Source of the DNA: Rhizobium redzepovicii
GTDB lineage: Bacteria > Pseudomonadota > Alphaproteobacteria > Rhizobiales > Rhizobiaceae
NCBI RefSeq assembly: GCF_019793435.1
Contig: NZ_JAILYH010000013.1
Location: 164,485 to 228,484, forward strand
DNA: 64,000 bases
Reading direction: 5' to 3'
A model generated the notes under the pieces. The model worked only from the letters and a program-made list of their open reading frames with translations, ran no database searches and had not been told where the DNA came from. Of this stretch, positions 50,076-58,669 are shown in pieces (positions within the stretch are counted from its first letter, which is position 1; each line of letters starts with the position of its first letter). The position numbers and the translations under genes were made by a program.

Positions 50076-50119
50076 CTCAAAAAACCCGGTGACGCATTTG
50101 CGCCACCGGGTGATTTGAG
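50076..50119. terminator. Bidirectional terminator between convergent genes
   Basis: ACCCGGTG (50084-50091) pairs with CACCGGGT (50104-50111), extended outward by CTCAAA / TTTGAG. A-rich bases on the left flank give a U-run when read leftward. It lies between the GT2 gene ending at 49966 and the LuxR-type gene ending at 50167 on the opposite strand. Confidence 0.7.
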
Positions 50120-50166
50120 CAAAGAAACGTGGTTCCAGGAATGCTCCGGCCAGCACGTATTCACGT

Positions 50167-50973
50167 TCATGCCGGAATAGTATTTTGGAACAAGTCGTTA
50201 AGCTTGAACACGACCTCCGTCCTGTTCGTTGCCTTGACCTTTTTCATGATGTTGCGAACATGAACCTTGACTGTGCTTTCTCGCAGGTTCAGTTCGTAGG
50301 CAATGATCTTATTCGCCTTCCCGCGGCGCAGTGCCGCGACGACTTCGGCCTGGCGATCCGTGAATATTCCGGCCAATGGATGCGCTGTCGGATTGTTCGA
50401 CTGCATCAAGTGGCGCATGGCGAACAACGCGCTTGCGGGCACGAAAAGTCCTCCTGCGACCGATAGCGCAATCAGCTCCATGCAGACGCTAATGCTGACG
50501 GAGGCAGGTATGTATCCCTTTGCTCCGTAATCGATCGCCCTGACGATCTGGGCGAAGTCGTCGCTATCGGACAATATGATGACCGGTGTCGATACGAATT
50601 CCGACGAAAGAGCCTTGATCTGCTCCGAAACGACAGGGTCGTCGACCGTCTTGCCGCCGACGTTCAAGAGGATTGCCGAAAGCGGAGGATATTCTTCACG
50701 CTTTTGCTTCCACTCCTCAATCGATCCGAACGCCAGAATTACGAAATCCGCCGTGTGTGCGGCCATGCATTGCGCAAGGCAGTGCCGGTCAAGTTCCCTT
50801 TTATCGAGAATGACAAGCGAATGCTTTGACTTTGACGGTCCGGCAAGCGCTGTCGAACCATCGTCTATCTCCAACGGAAGAGATATGTTTTCCTGCCTGT
50901 GGCTTATATTTATTGTATCCAACGCCCTATCCTCCCAGCCTTTTTTACGCGGTACTTCAAAGTCGAATATCAA
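50167..50973 (-). CDS. LuxR/FixJ-type regulator with degenerate receiver
   Basis: A 268-residue regulator. Residues about 51-165 fold like a receiver, but the phospho-acceptor position at the end of strand 3 is Asn (N104, AILLNVGG) instead of Asp; S135 and K152 are in the usual places. Residues 204-260 are a LuxR HTH (FTDRQAEVVAALRRGKANK, then STVKVHVRNIMKK). Probably acts without phosphorylation. The position within the polysaccharide locus suggests control of it. The TTG start at 50973 is uncertain because the AGAGGGG site is very close. Confidence 0.82.
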   Translation of the reverse strand: MIFDFEVPRKKGWEDRALDTINISHRQENISLPLEIDDGSTALAGPSKSKHSLVILDKRELDRHCLAQCMAAHTADFVILAFGSIEEWKQKREEYPPLSAILLNVGGKTVDDPVVSEQIKALSSEFVSTPVIILSDSDDFAQIVRAIDYGAKGYIPASVSISVCMELIALSVAGGLFVPASALFAMRHLMQSNNPTAHPLAGIFTDRQAEVVAALRRGKANKIIAYELNLRESTVKVHVRNIMKKVKATNRTEVVFKLNDLFQNTIPA

Positions 50974-51486
50974 ACCCCTCTGTAAATATGGGAGTTTAAT
51001 AACCAGAAGTGCTAAACTATTAACACAGTTTCCAAGATGTTAAACTAATTAATAGTGGTTATCTCAACACATAAGTTCCACGCAAATATACAAATGGCTA
51101 CATAGTTGAGAATGATCGATCTCGGCTAATTCATTTGTATGGCGGGGCGTCAGGTTGCTACATATATATATAGTCGAATGCGCTAAACCCATGTAAACCA
51201 TGCCCGTCCTCGACGTGGAGGATCAGGATCGCTCGGCGCGTGACCTGTCGCCGCCGATGGTCGATGGTCATAGACGTTCGCATGCGCTCGTCATCCGATT
51301 TTCGTAAGCAGATACGCCTTTAGGTGAATGAGCTTCAACGTTTTGTTTCTTTACTCAGATGAAGAAAACAATTCTTTTTGAAGGGAAGGAAATATTTGCT
51401 CTGACGAAACGAAACCTTGGATGCATTCTTGCGATGGCCGGTTTCACCCACGTCAGGGCCTGTTGAAGCGTAGGGGGCGAGTTGGG
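50974..51486. promoter_or_regulatory. AT-rich 513-base divergent regulatory region
   Basis: Lies between the LuxR-type gene (leftward) and the nucleotide-sugar operon (rightward). Bases 50995-51180 are strongly AT-rich. They contain TTAAACTA-like repeats (51015-51055), a perfect 9-base inverted repeat ATACAAATG (51088-51096) / CATTTGTAT (51132-51140) with a 35-base spacer, and a TATATATATA run near 51165-51175. These are plausible operator and promoter elements. No gene seen. Confidence 0.45.
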
Positions 51487-51993
51487 ATGATTGCATCGAA
51501 CGTCAACCTGGGTGACGGCTGCGTTATCCACCATCGGGATCTTGTGAATCTCTACGGCTGTACGATAGGCGCGGGAACGCGCATCGGCACCTTCGTTGAA
51601 ATCCAGAAAAACGTCCTCGTCGGAAAGGACTGCAAGATCTCCAGCCATTCCTTCCTTTGTGAAGGCGTGACGCTGGAGGACGGCGTTTTTATCGGCCACG
51701 GGGTCATGTTCACCAATGATACCTACCCGCGCGCCGTCAATTCGGACGGCAGTCTGCAGACGGAGGCTGATTGGGTCGTCATCCCCACTCTGGTCAAGCG
51801 CCACGCATCGATCGGCAGCAACGCCACCATTCTGCCCGGCGTGACCATCGGCGAGGCCGCACAGGTCGGCGCCGGCGCTGTCGTAACGAAGGATGTGCCT
51901 GCCGGCGCCATTGTTGCCGGCGTTCCGGCGAGAATCACCGGTCGCGTTCATGACCGGTCAGTTGACATGCAAGTGTTGGGAGGAATGCGATGA
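51487..51993 (+). CDS. Hexapeptide-repeat N-acetyltransferase (WlbB/WbpD-like)
   Basis: A 168-residue left-handed beta-helix acyltransferase. Hexapeptide steps run from ASNVNLGDGCVIHH to VGAGAVVTKDVPAGAIVAG, ending with GVPARI. Together with the next two genes (Gfo/Idh oxidoreductase and DegT aminotransferase) it matches the Wlb/Wbp set that builds UDP-2,3-diacetamido-2,3-dideoxy uronic acids, where this enzyme acetylates the 3-amino group. ATG at 51487 chosen over an upstream in-frame ATG because the fold begins there. The stop overlaps the next start (ATGA). Confidence 0.82.
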   Translation: MIASNVNLGDGCVIHHRDLVNLYGCTIGAGTRIGTFVEIQKNVLVGKDCKISSHSFLCEGVTLEDGVFIGHGVMFTNDTYPRAVNSDGSLQTEADWVVIPTLVKRHASIGSNATILPGVTIGEAAQVGAGAVVTKDVPAGAIVAGVPARITGRVHDRSVDMQVLGGMR

Positions 51994-53027
51994 TCGGCAT
52001 TGCTGTAGTTGGGTATGGGTATTGGGGCCCGAACCTGGTTCGTAACATCTCTGAAGCGGCCGGCGCGCAGCTCCTTTCAGTTTGTGATCTCAACGTCGAA
52101 CGGCTGGCGGCTGTGAAAAGCCGGTATCCGGCGGTGACGATCACCGACAATTTCGAGGAAGTTCTGCGCGATCCGAGAGTGGATGCAATCGCCATCGCAA
52201 CCCCGGTCTCGACCCATTTCAAGCTCGCAATGCAAGCGATGATGGCCGGAAAGCATGTCTTCGTCGAAAAGCCGATGGCATCGACGACGGAGGAGGCCGC
52301 CCGGATGGTCGAGGAGGCCGCGCGCAGACGCCTCGTGCTGGCCGTGGATCATACCTTCGTTCACACCGGCGCCGTCCGCAAGATGCGCGAATTGGTCGAA
52401 AGCGGCTTGGGCGACTTGTATTACTACGACTCGGTTCGGGTCAATCTGGGGCTCTTCCAGCACGATGTCAGCGTTATCTGGGATCTCGCGGTGCACGACC
52501 TGTCCATCCTGGACCATGTTGTGCAGGAAAGGCCGGTGGCTGTGTCTGCGACGGGCATGAGCCACGTGCTCGGTGAGCCGGAGAACATCGCCTATCTGAC
52601 GCTTTTCTTCGAAAGCAAGCTTATCGCCCACATCCACGTCAACTGGCTGGCGCCGGTCAAGGTGCGCCGCACGCTGATCGGCGGCAGCAACAAGATGGTC
52701 GTCTACGATGATCTGGAGCCCAGCGAAAAGATCAAGGTTTACGACAAGGGCATCACGCTGAACCCGAATTCCCAGGCCTACGGGGAGAAGGTGCATCAGA
52801 TGATGGTCGGCTACCGCAGCGGCGACATGTGGGCGCCGAAGCTCGATATGACCGAAGCGTTGAAACGCGAGCTGGATCAGTTCGTCGATTGCATCGAGCA
52901 GAGCTCGCGGCCCATTACCGATGGCCAAGCCGGGCTGCGCGTTGTTCGCATCCTTGAATCCGCAAGCCGGTCGCTCGCCCAGCGCGGTCGCATCATTGAG
53001 CTCGAAGAGGCGAGGCGCATTGCATGA
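51990..53027 (+). CDS. Gfo/Idh/MocA oxidoreductase (WlbA/WbpB-like)
   Basis: A 345-residue NAD-dependent sugar dehydrogenase. VGYGYWGPNLVRN is the Rossmann loop, and VEKPMASTTEEAARM carries the EKP motif with the catalytic Lys. WlbA/WbpB proteins oxidise the C3 hydroxyl of UDP-GlcNAc-uronate; the following DegT gene would transaminate the 3-keto product. First and last codons overlap its neighbours by four bases each. Confidence 0.85.
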   Translation: MIGIAVVGYGYWGPNLVRNISEAAGAQLLSVCDLNVERLAAVKSRYPAVTITDNFEEVLRDPRVDAIAIATPVSTHFKLAMQAMMAGKHVFVEKPMASTTEEAARMVEEAARRRLVLAVDHTFVHTGAVRKMRELVESGLGDLYYYDSVRVNLGLFQHDVSVIWDLAVHDLSILDHVVQERPVAVSATGMSHVLGEPENIAYLTLFFESKLIAHIHVNWLAPVKVRRTLIGGSNKMVVYDDLEPSEKIKVYDKGITLNPNSQAYGEKVHQMMVGYRSGDMWAPKLDMTEALKRELDQFVDCIEQSSRPITDGQAGLRVVRILESASRSLAQRGRIIELEEARRIA

Positions 53028-54127
53028 TCCCGTTCCTGGACCTCAAAGCACAATATCAATCGATCAAGAGCGAAATCGACGCCGCCGTGCTCGGCGTGCT
53101 CGGCTCGGGACAATACATACTGGGCGAGGAGGTCGCCCGGCTCGAGCAGGAATTCGCGGATTATTGCAACGTCAAACATGCGATAGCCGTCAACACCGGG
53201 ACGAGCGCCCTGCATCTGTCGCTGCTCGCGGCAGGTGTCGGCCCCGGCGATGAAGTCATCACCGTGCCGTTTACCTTCGTCGCGACCGTGTCGGCGATCT
53301 GTTACGCAGGTGCACGACCGGTGTTCGTCGATGTGGAGCCCGTGACGCTGACGATGGATCCGGCTCAGCTCGAGGCAAAGATCACTCCCCGAACCAAGGC
53401 CATTATTCCCGTCCATCTCTACGGTCAGATGGCCGATATGGACGCGATCAAAGCGATTGCCGACCACCACCGGATACCGGTCATCGAGGACGCCTGCCAG
53501 GCACATGGAGCGCAGTATAAAGGCGCGCGCGCCGGCAGCATCGGCGCATCCGGCTGCTTCAGCTTCTATCCCGGCAAGAACCTCGGCGCCTGCGGCGAGG
53601 GCGGTATCGTCGTCACGAACAGCGACGATCAGGCCAAGACGATGCGCATGCTGCGCGACTGGGGTCAGGAACAGCGTTATCACCATCTGCTGAAGGGCTT
53701 CAACTACCGCATGGATGCCATTCAAGGTGCGATCCTGCGCATCAAGCTCCGGCACCTCGAAGCCTGGACCGAAGCGCGGCGCTCCCATGGCCGCCGCTAT
53801 TCGCTGCTGCTCGGCGGTTCGCCGAATTTGAGGACGCCTGTCGAAGTCGCCGACCGGCGTCACGTCTACCACGTCTATGCCATCAGAAGCCGCGATCGCG
53901 ACGAGCTTCAGCGCGGGCTGAGCGCGGAGGGCATCCAGTCCGGGCTGCACTATCCGATTCCCGTTCACCTGCAGAAGGCCCATGCCGACCTTGGGTACCA
54001 AGCTGGCGATTTCCCAATCTCGGAAGCCGCCGCACGGGAGGTGCTCTCGCTGCCGATCTATCCCGAGATGCCGGCGTGGCACGTCGATCAGGTGGCCGCT
54101 GCGCTGGAGTACGCCTATGTCAGCTAG
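53024..54127 (+). CDS. DegT/DnrJ/EryC1 aminotransferase (WlbC/WbpE-like)
   Basis: A 367-residue PLP-dependent sugar aminotransferase. IPFLDLKAQYQSIKSEID is the family N-terminus; VIEDACQAHGAQYKG holds the PLP-binding Asp, and CFSFYPGKNLGACGEGG the Schiff-base Lys. It should aminate a 3-keto uronic-acid nucleotide made by the preceding oxidoreductase, then the product is acetylated by the 51487 enzyme. Overlaps the next gene by 11 bases. Confidence 0.87.
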   Translation: MIPFLDLKAQYQSIKSEIDAAVLGVLGSGQYILGEEVARLEQEFADYCNVKHAIAVNTGTSALHLSLLAAGVGPGDEVITVPFTFVATVSAICYAGARPVFVDVEPVTLTMDPAQLEAKITPRTKAIIPVHLYGQMADMDAIKAIADHHRIPVIEDACQAHGAQYKGARAGSIGASGCFSFYPGKNLGACGEGGIVVTNSDDQAKTMRMLRDWGQEQRYHHLLKGFNYRMDAIQGAILRIKLRHLEAWTEARRSHGRRYSLLLGGSPNLRTPVEVADRRHVYHVYAIRSRDRDELQRGLSAEGIQSGLHYPIPVHLQKAHADLGYQAGDFPISEAAAREVLSLPIYPEMPAWHVDQVAAALEYAYVS

Positions 54128-54836
54128 TCGTGCCGGCGAGGCCCGGGTCGTGCAGGCGGTCCATGGCCGTCATGAAAGGCCGGCGGACCCGGCCTACCAG
54201 GCTGGGTTGGCCGAAGAACTCAGGCAATCTTATGGGCGTGCCGGCCTGATTGAGCTCTACGGTCGATTCGCGGCCGGGGACGGTGTCATCGATACTCTGA
54301 TGCGAAAAGCCATCTGGCAAGCGATCGCGCGAAGTTGCGGCGCAGGATTGCAGGTTGCAGGCGGTGCCGGTTTCAAGCATCCGGAAACATTCGAAATCGG
54401 CAATGGCGTGTTTATTGGCGCCCAGGCCTATATCCAGGGACGCTTCGACGGTACCTGCGTGATCGGCGACAATGTCTGGATCGGGCCGATGGCCTATTTC
54501 GACGCGCGCGATCTGGTGATCGAGGATTGTGTCGGCTGGGGACCTGGCGCCAAGGTGCTTGGCTCCAGCCACACGGCCCTGCCGGTCGATGTGCCGATCA
54601 TCCGCACGGATCTCGAAATCAAGCCGGTCCGTATCGGCGCGTGGGCCGACATCGGAACCAACGCCACAATCCTTCCCGGAGTGACCGTCGGCAAAGGCGC
54701 GATCGTCGGTGCGGGCGCCGTTGTCGTCTCAGATGTCGAGCCGTTTTCAGTTGTCGCCGGCGTGCCGGCGAAGTTCATACGCTGGCGCACGGAGGCTGAT
54801 CCTGTGCTGGATATATCGCATGGAGGAAGATCGTGA
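54117..54836 (+). CDS. Hexapeptide-repeat acyltransferase (WcaF/maltose-acetyltransferase type)
   Basis: A 239-residue left-handed beta-helix transferase with an alpha-helical N-terminal part of about 85 residues. Visible steps include GNGVFIGAQAYIQG, CVIGDNVWIGPMAYFD and VTVGKGAIVGAGAVVVSD, closing with GVPAKFI. The catalytic His is probably in GSSHTALP. ATG at 54117 overlaps the previous stop. It may acetylate a sugar hydroxyl of the polymer or of a precursor. Confidence 0.83.
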   Translation: MSASRAGEARVVQAVHGRHERPADPAYQAGLAEELRQSYGRAGLIELYGRFAAGDGVIDTLMRKAIWQAIARSCGAGLQVAGGAGFKHPETFEIGNGVFIGAQAYIQGRFDGTCVIGDNVWIGPMAYFDARDLVIEDCVGWGPGAKVLGSSHTALPVDVPIIRTDLEIKPVRIGAWADIGTNATILPGVTVGKGAIVGAGAVVVSDVEPFSVVAGVPAKFIRWRTEADPVLDISHGGRS

Positions 54837-55804
54837 GAAATCAACGGGTGCTCATTACCGGCGGAGCCGGCCTGATCGGGTCGCATATTGCCGATCTCGT
54901 TGCATTGGAAAAACCGCGTGAGATCATCATTCTCGACAACTTCGTGCGCGGACGCCGGGATAATCTCAGTACGGCAATAGCCAGCGGGTGCGTTAATATC
55001 ATCGAGGGAGATATCCGCGACAGAGCGCTTCTGGCAAAAGTCTTCGAAGGCGTCGATATCGTGTTCCATCAGGCCGCCATCCGCATCACGCAATGCGCGG
55101 AAGAGCCACGACTGGCTTTTGATGTCCTTGCGGAGGGCACGTTCAATGTTCTCGAAACTGCCGTCAAGGCCGGTGTTTCGAAGGTGGTCGCTGCTTCCTC
55201 GGCTTCCGTTTTGGGGCTGGCCGAGAGCTTTCCCACAACCGAAGAGCATCATCCCTACAACAACCGGACGATCTACGGCGCGGCGAAGGTATTCAACGAG
55301 GGGCTGATGCGCAGCTTCGCGGAAATGTACGGTCTGCGCTATGTCGCGCTCCGTTATTTCAACGTCTACGGGCCGCGCATGGACGTCTACGGCGCCTATA
55401 CGGAGGTTCTGATCCGTTGGATGGAGCGTTTGGCGGCGGGAATGCCGCCCCTCGTCTACGGGGACGGCAGCCAGACGATGGACTTCGTCGATGCCCGCGA
55501 CATCGCCCGCGCTAACATTTTGGCCGCGAAAAGCGATGTCACGGACGAAGTGTTCAACGTCGCGAGCGGCAGGGAAATAAGCCTGCTGCAACTCGCCAAG
55601 ATGCTGAGCGACATTATGGGTTCGTCACTTGAGCCGGAGCATAAAGAAGCCCGCACGGTCAACGGCGTGACTCGTCGTCTTGCCGATATCAGCAAGGCGG
55701 AACGGCTCCTCGGCTTCAAGGCGGAGATCTCCATGGAGCAAGGACTTCGTGATCTCGTTGCCTGGTGGCAAATGCAGACCGACGCAGGGGGGCAGGCAGC
55801 ATGA
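54833..55804 (+). CDS. NAD-dependent nucleotide-sugar epimerase/dehydratase
   Basis: A 323-residue extended SDR. ITGGAGLIGSHIADL is the NAD loop, AASSASVLG the Ser position and TIYGAAKVFNE the YxxxK pair. Most like UDP-sugar 4-epimerases. GTG start overlaps the previous stop (GTGA), and its TGA overlaps the next ATG. The substrate is probably a UDP-sugar for the same operon's aminotransferase, but whether it epimerises or dehydrates is not clear. Confidence 0.83.
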   Translation: MRNQRVLITGGAGLIGSHIADLVALEKPREIIILDNFVRGRRDNLSTAIASGCVNIIEGDIRDRALLAKVFEGVDIVFHQAAIRITQCAEEPRLAFDVLAEGTFNVLETAVKAGVSKVVAASSASVLGLAESFPTTEEHHPYNNRTIYGAAKVFNEGLMRSFAEMYGLRYVALRYFNVYGPRMDVYGAYTEVLIRWMERLAAGMPPLVYGDGSQTMDFVDARDIARANILAAKSDVTDEVFNVASGREISLLQLAKMLSDIMGSSLEPEHKEARTVNGVTRRLADISKAERLLGFKAEISMEQGLRDLVAWWQMQTDAGGQAA

Positions 55805-57030
55805 GTTCATCTCAATCTACAATACTGGCGACAATCCCGGTCGCCAAACCCGTCCTCGGGGAGGAAGAGGCTGAGGCTGCGCGCCGCGTTATTCTGTCGG
55901 GATGGGTGACGCAGGGGCCGGAGGTCGCGGCTTTCGAGCGTGAATTCGCTGCCTTTGTGGGCGCCGCGCATGCTTGCGCCATGTCCAACTGCACAACTGC
56001 GTTGCATCTGGCGCTGAAGGCGGTCGGCGTATCCGCCGGTGATGAAGTCGTGACGGTCAGCCATTCTTTCATCGCGACGGCAAATGCGGTTCGATACTGC
56101 GATGCGGTGCCCGTTTTCGTTGATATCGAAGACGATGGTTACAACATCGACGCCAGTCTGATCGAAAGGGCAATCACGCCCCGCACCAAGGCAATTCTCT
56201 GCGTGCATCAACTCGGCATGCCTTGCGATCTCCGCGCTGTCGTCGAGATCGGCAAGCGCCATCAGATACCGGTCATCGAGGATGCCGCCTGTGCGACGGG
56301 AAGCGAAATCCTGTGGGATGGGCGTTGGGAAAAGATCGGCAAAGCGCATGGCGACATTGCGTGCTTCTCCTTCCACCCCAGGAAGGTCGTCACCACGGGC
56401 GATGGCGGCATGCTGACCACGGCCAATCCCGAATATGACCGGAAGTTCCGGCTCTGGCGCCAGCACGGCATGAGCGTCACCGATGCCGTTCGTCACGGGT
56501 CGAAGCAGGTCATCTTCGAAGACTATGACGAGTTGGGTTTCAATTACCGGATGACCGATCTTCAGGCGGCCGTCGGACGCGAGCAATTGCGGCGGCTGCC
56601 GGGGTTGGTTGCCCAGCGCAGGCTGCTTGCCGAGCAATATTGCGAACGTCTGCAGACGATTACCGGGCTTTCCCTGCCGGCCGAGCCGCGCTGGGCTCGC
56701 AGCAACTGGCAGAGCTTCTGTGTGAGATTGCCCGATACGGTCGACCAGAGGGCCGTCATGCAGACGCTGCTCGATCAGGGTATCTCGACGCGGCGTGGTG
56801 TGATGAACATTCACCTGGAGGGAGCCTATTCATGTGAGAGCTCCTATCGCGCAGCCTCGAGCCTGATGCGAAGCGTATCTGCGCAGCAGCAAACCATCAT
56901 CCTGCCGCTTTATGCCCAGATGACGGTGTCTGACATGGACCGGGTTGTCGAGGCACTTCGCGCCGCCGTTGCGGAAGCGACCGTCGGAGCGGCTGCCGTG
57001 CAACCTGCCAGGGATGTTGCTCTCGCCTGA
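55801..57030 (+). CDS. DegT/DnrJ/EryC1 aminotransferase (second copy)
   Basis: A 409-residue PLP aminotransferase, distinct from that at 53024. It has VAKPVLGEEEAEAA at the N-terminus, VIEDAACATGSE with the PLP Asp, and CFSFHPRKVVTTGDGG with the Schiff-base Lys. Start ATG 55801 overlaps the preceding stop. Probably acts on a 4-keto sugar nucleotide. Two aminotransferases in one operon imply either two amino groups on one sugar or two different amino sugars. A perfect terminator follows. Confidence 0.87.
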   Translation: MSSSQSTILATIPVAKPVLGEEEAEAARRVILSGWVTQGPEVAAFEREFAAFVGAAHACAMSNCTTALHLALKAVGVSAGDEVVTVSHSFIATANAVRYCDAVPVFVDIEDDGYNIDASLIERAITPRTKAILCVHQLGMPCDLRAVVEIGKRHQIPVIEDAACATGSEILWDGRWEKIGKAHGDIACFSFHPRKVVTTGDGGMLTTANPEYDRKFRLWRQHGMSVTDAVRHGSKQVIFEDYDELGFNYRMTDLQAAVGREQLRRLPGLVAQRRLLAEQYCERLQTITGLSLPAEPRWARSNWQSFCVRLPDTVDQRAVMQTLLDQGISTRRGVMNIHLEGAYSCESSYRAASSLMRSVSAQQQTIILPLYAQMTVSDMDRVVEALRAAVAEATVGAAAVQPARDVALA

Positions 57031-57037
57031 ACAATCG

Positions 57038-57087
57038 GCATAACGAACAATGCGCGCATCTTCGGATGCGCGCATTGTTCGTTATGC
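57038..57087. terminator. Perfect 23-base hairpin terminator shared by convergent genes
   Basis: Bases 57038-57060 and 57065-57087 are perfect reverse complements around a TTCG tetraloop. The right arm includes the stop codon of the leftward flippase gene (57082-57084). It ends the nucleotide-sugar operon and the flippase transcript alike. Confidence 0.88.
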
Positions 57088-58590
57088 TGATTTCGTGATC
57101 CATCCGCGGATGATTGCCGGCACGGATTCCGGCGGAAGCAGGTCGATCAGCATGCGCAGCGAATAGAGCCCGCAGAGAACGACGGCGACGAAGCCGATCG
57201 CCGTCGCCGGCCATAGCGGCAAAATCGAGAACATCAGGAATACCAGTCCCGATGCAGGCAGGAACAGCAGCGCATGTCTGCGATTGGCGGCGGACCAGCG
57301 AAAACCGGTCAGCCTCCGCACGATCACATAGATCAGGATGCTGTGCCAGACATAGAGGCCAAAAAACGCCATGCCGGCGCCGCGCGTACCGAACAGCGAT
57401 ACGAAGAGCCAGGCAAGCCCGACATGCACGACTGCCGCCGCAACCTCCGTCCAGAAGAAGATCGCCTGGGTACGCTTCGCCACGACGATGAAACCCATCG
57501 GCCAAGCAATGATCCGCAGCATCATTCCGAGGCAGATCCAGCGCAGAAGCTCGACTGCCCCATGAAATTCAGCCGAATAGAACAGGCTCATCATCAGCGG
57601 CGCGAGCGTCAGCGTGCCGAGCAGGCCGGGGCCGGCGAGCAGCATGCTGATTTCCGCCTGTTCATTGACCAGCCGATTGCATTCGGCACTGTTGTCGATC
57701 GTTGCGGTCAGGCGCGGATAGAAATCCGTTCCCATGGCCTGCAGGATGAAACCGGCGTATAGACCGCCGAGGCCCCAGGCCGCCTGATACAGTCCGGCCG
57801 CCATGACGCCGCCCTCCTTCAGCACGATGAGGCGGATGGCATAGGCCGCACCGAAGGTCAGAAGTCCGCTTGCCATGAAGACGAAACCGAGCCGGAGCAG
57901 CGCCGACACCTCCCGGCTGAACTGGCGCGCCGGCATTGGGGATGGATGCGGGAAGATCCGCCGGCTGTACCACCAGGTCGGAAGGATCGAGGCAGCTGCA
58001 ATGACCACGAGCGACGGTGCGATCGCCTGGACCCCGAACAGGTAGATCAGCGGGATACTCACGGCCGTACCGATGAGCCCGGCAAGCACGTTGATGCGGG
58101 CAAGATCGGCAATGCCGCGCAGGCCCTGAATCAATGCGCTCTGCCCCGCAGACACCAGCCGGAAGAAAACGGCGAGCGACAGCAGCACAATGCCGCCGAC
58201 GTGCTGGAAATCACCGAAAGTGAAACTTGAGACAGGATATGCCAATGCGGCGAGAAGAACCGCCCCAAGCAGCGCCAGCACCACCGATATGCGTCTCAGC
58301 ACGGTTGCCGACTGGGCAATCCTCGCTGAGTCGCCGGTGCCGGCTGCCTCAGCGACTTGGCGCACGCCACTGCCGCCGACGCCCAGACCCGCGATAGACT
58401 GCGCGATATCGACAATCGAGCTATAAAGGCCCATAAGCCCGATGCCCTCAGGCCCGAGCAGGACGGCCATCGCCTTGTTTCTGATAATGCTGAGTGCGAC
58501 ATTCACGAGCGAAGCGCCGCCCATCAGCATCGTCGACTTGAGGATCTCGGTGTAGGTCTGGCTGCCGGGTGGGGTAATGCGCAAAGTCAT
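57082..58590 (-). CDS. Wzx-type polysaccharide flippase
   Basis: A 502-residue membrane protein of the MOP/PST family with about twelve to fourteen hydrophobic segments. The N-terminus (ILKSTMLMGGASLVNVAL) and the LGPEGIGLMGLYSSI loop are typical of O-antigen/exopolysaccharide flippases, which move lipid-linked repeat units to the periplasmic face. It closes the Wzx/Wzy set with the polymerase at 40384. Separate transcript from the neighbouring operon; 79 bases downstream of the ExoF-like gene. Confidence 0.9.
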   Translation of the reverse strand: MTLRITPPGSQTYTEILKSTMLMGGASLVNVALSIIRNKAMAVLLGPEGIGLMGLYSSIVDIAQSIAGLGVGGSGVRQVAEAAGTGDSARIAQSATVLRRISVVLALLGAVLLAALAYPVSSFTFGDFQHVGGIVLLSLAVFFRLVSAGQSALIQGLRGIADLARINVLAGLIGTAVSIPLIYLFGVQAIAPSLVVIAAASILPTWWYSRRIFPHPSPMPARQFSREVSALLRLGFVFMASGLLTFGAAYAIRLIVLKEGGVMAAGLYQAAWGLGGLYAGFILQAMGTDFYPRLTATIDNSAECNRLVNEQAEISMLLAGPGLLGTLTLAPLMMSLFYSAEFHGAVELLRWICLGMMLRIIAWPMGFIVVAKRTQAIFFWTEVAAAVVHVGLAWLFVSLFGTRGAGMAFFGLYVWHSILIYVIVRRLTGFRWSAANRRHALLFLPASGLVFLMFSILPLWPATAIGFVAVVLCGLYSLRMLIDLLPPESVPAIIRGWITKSA

Positions 58591-58669
58591 CGGAAGCCCC
58601 CAGCCGTGTGTCCTGTGCCGGCGTTCAATCCCCGCCGCAGGCTCGATTGCAGCACATGCTTTTCGCTTA

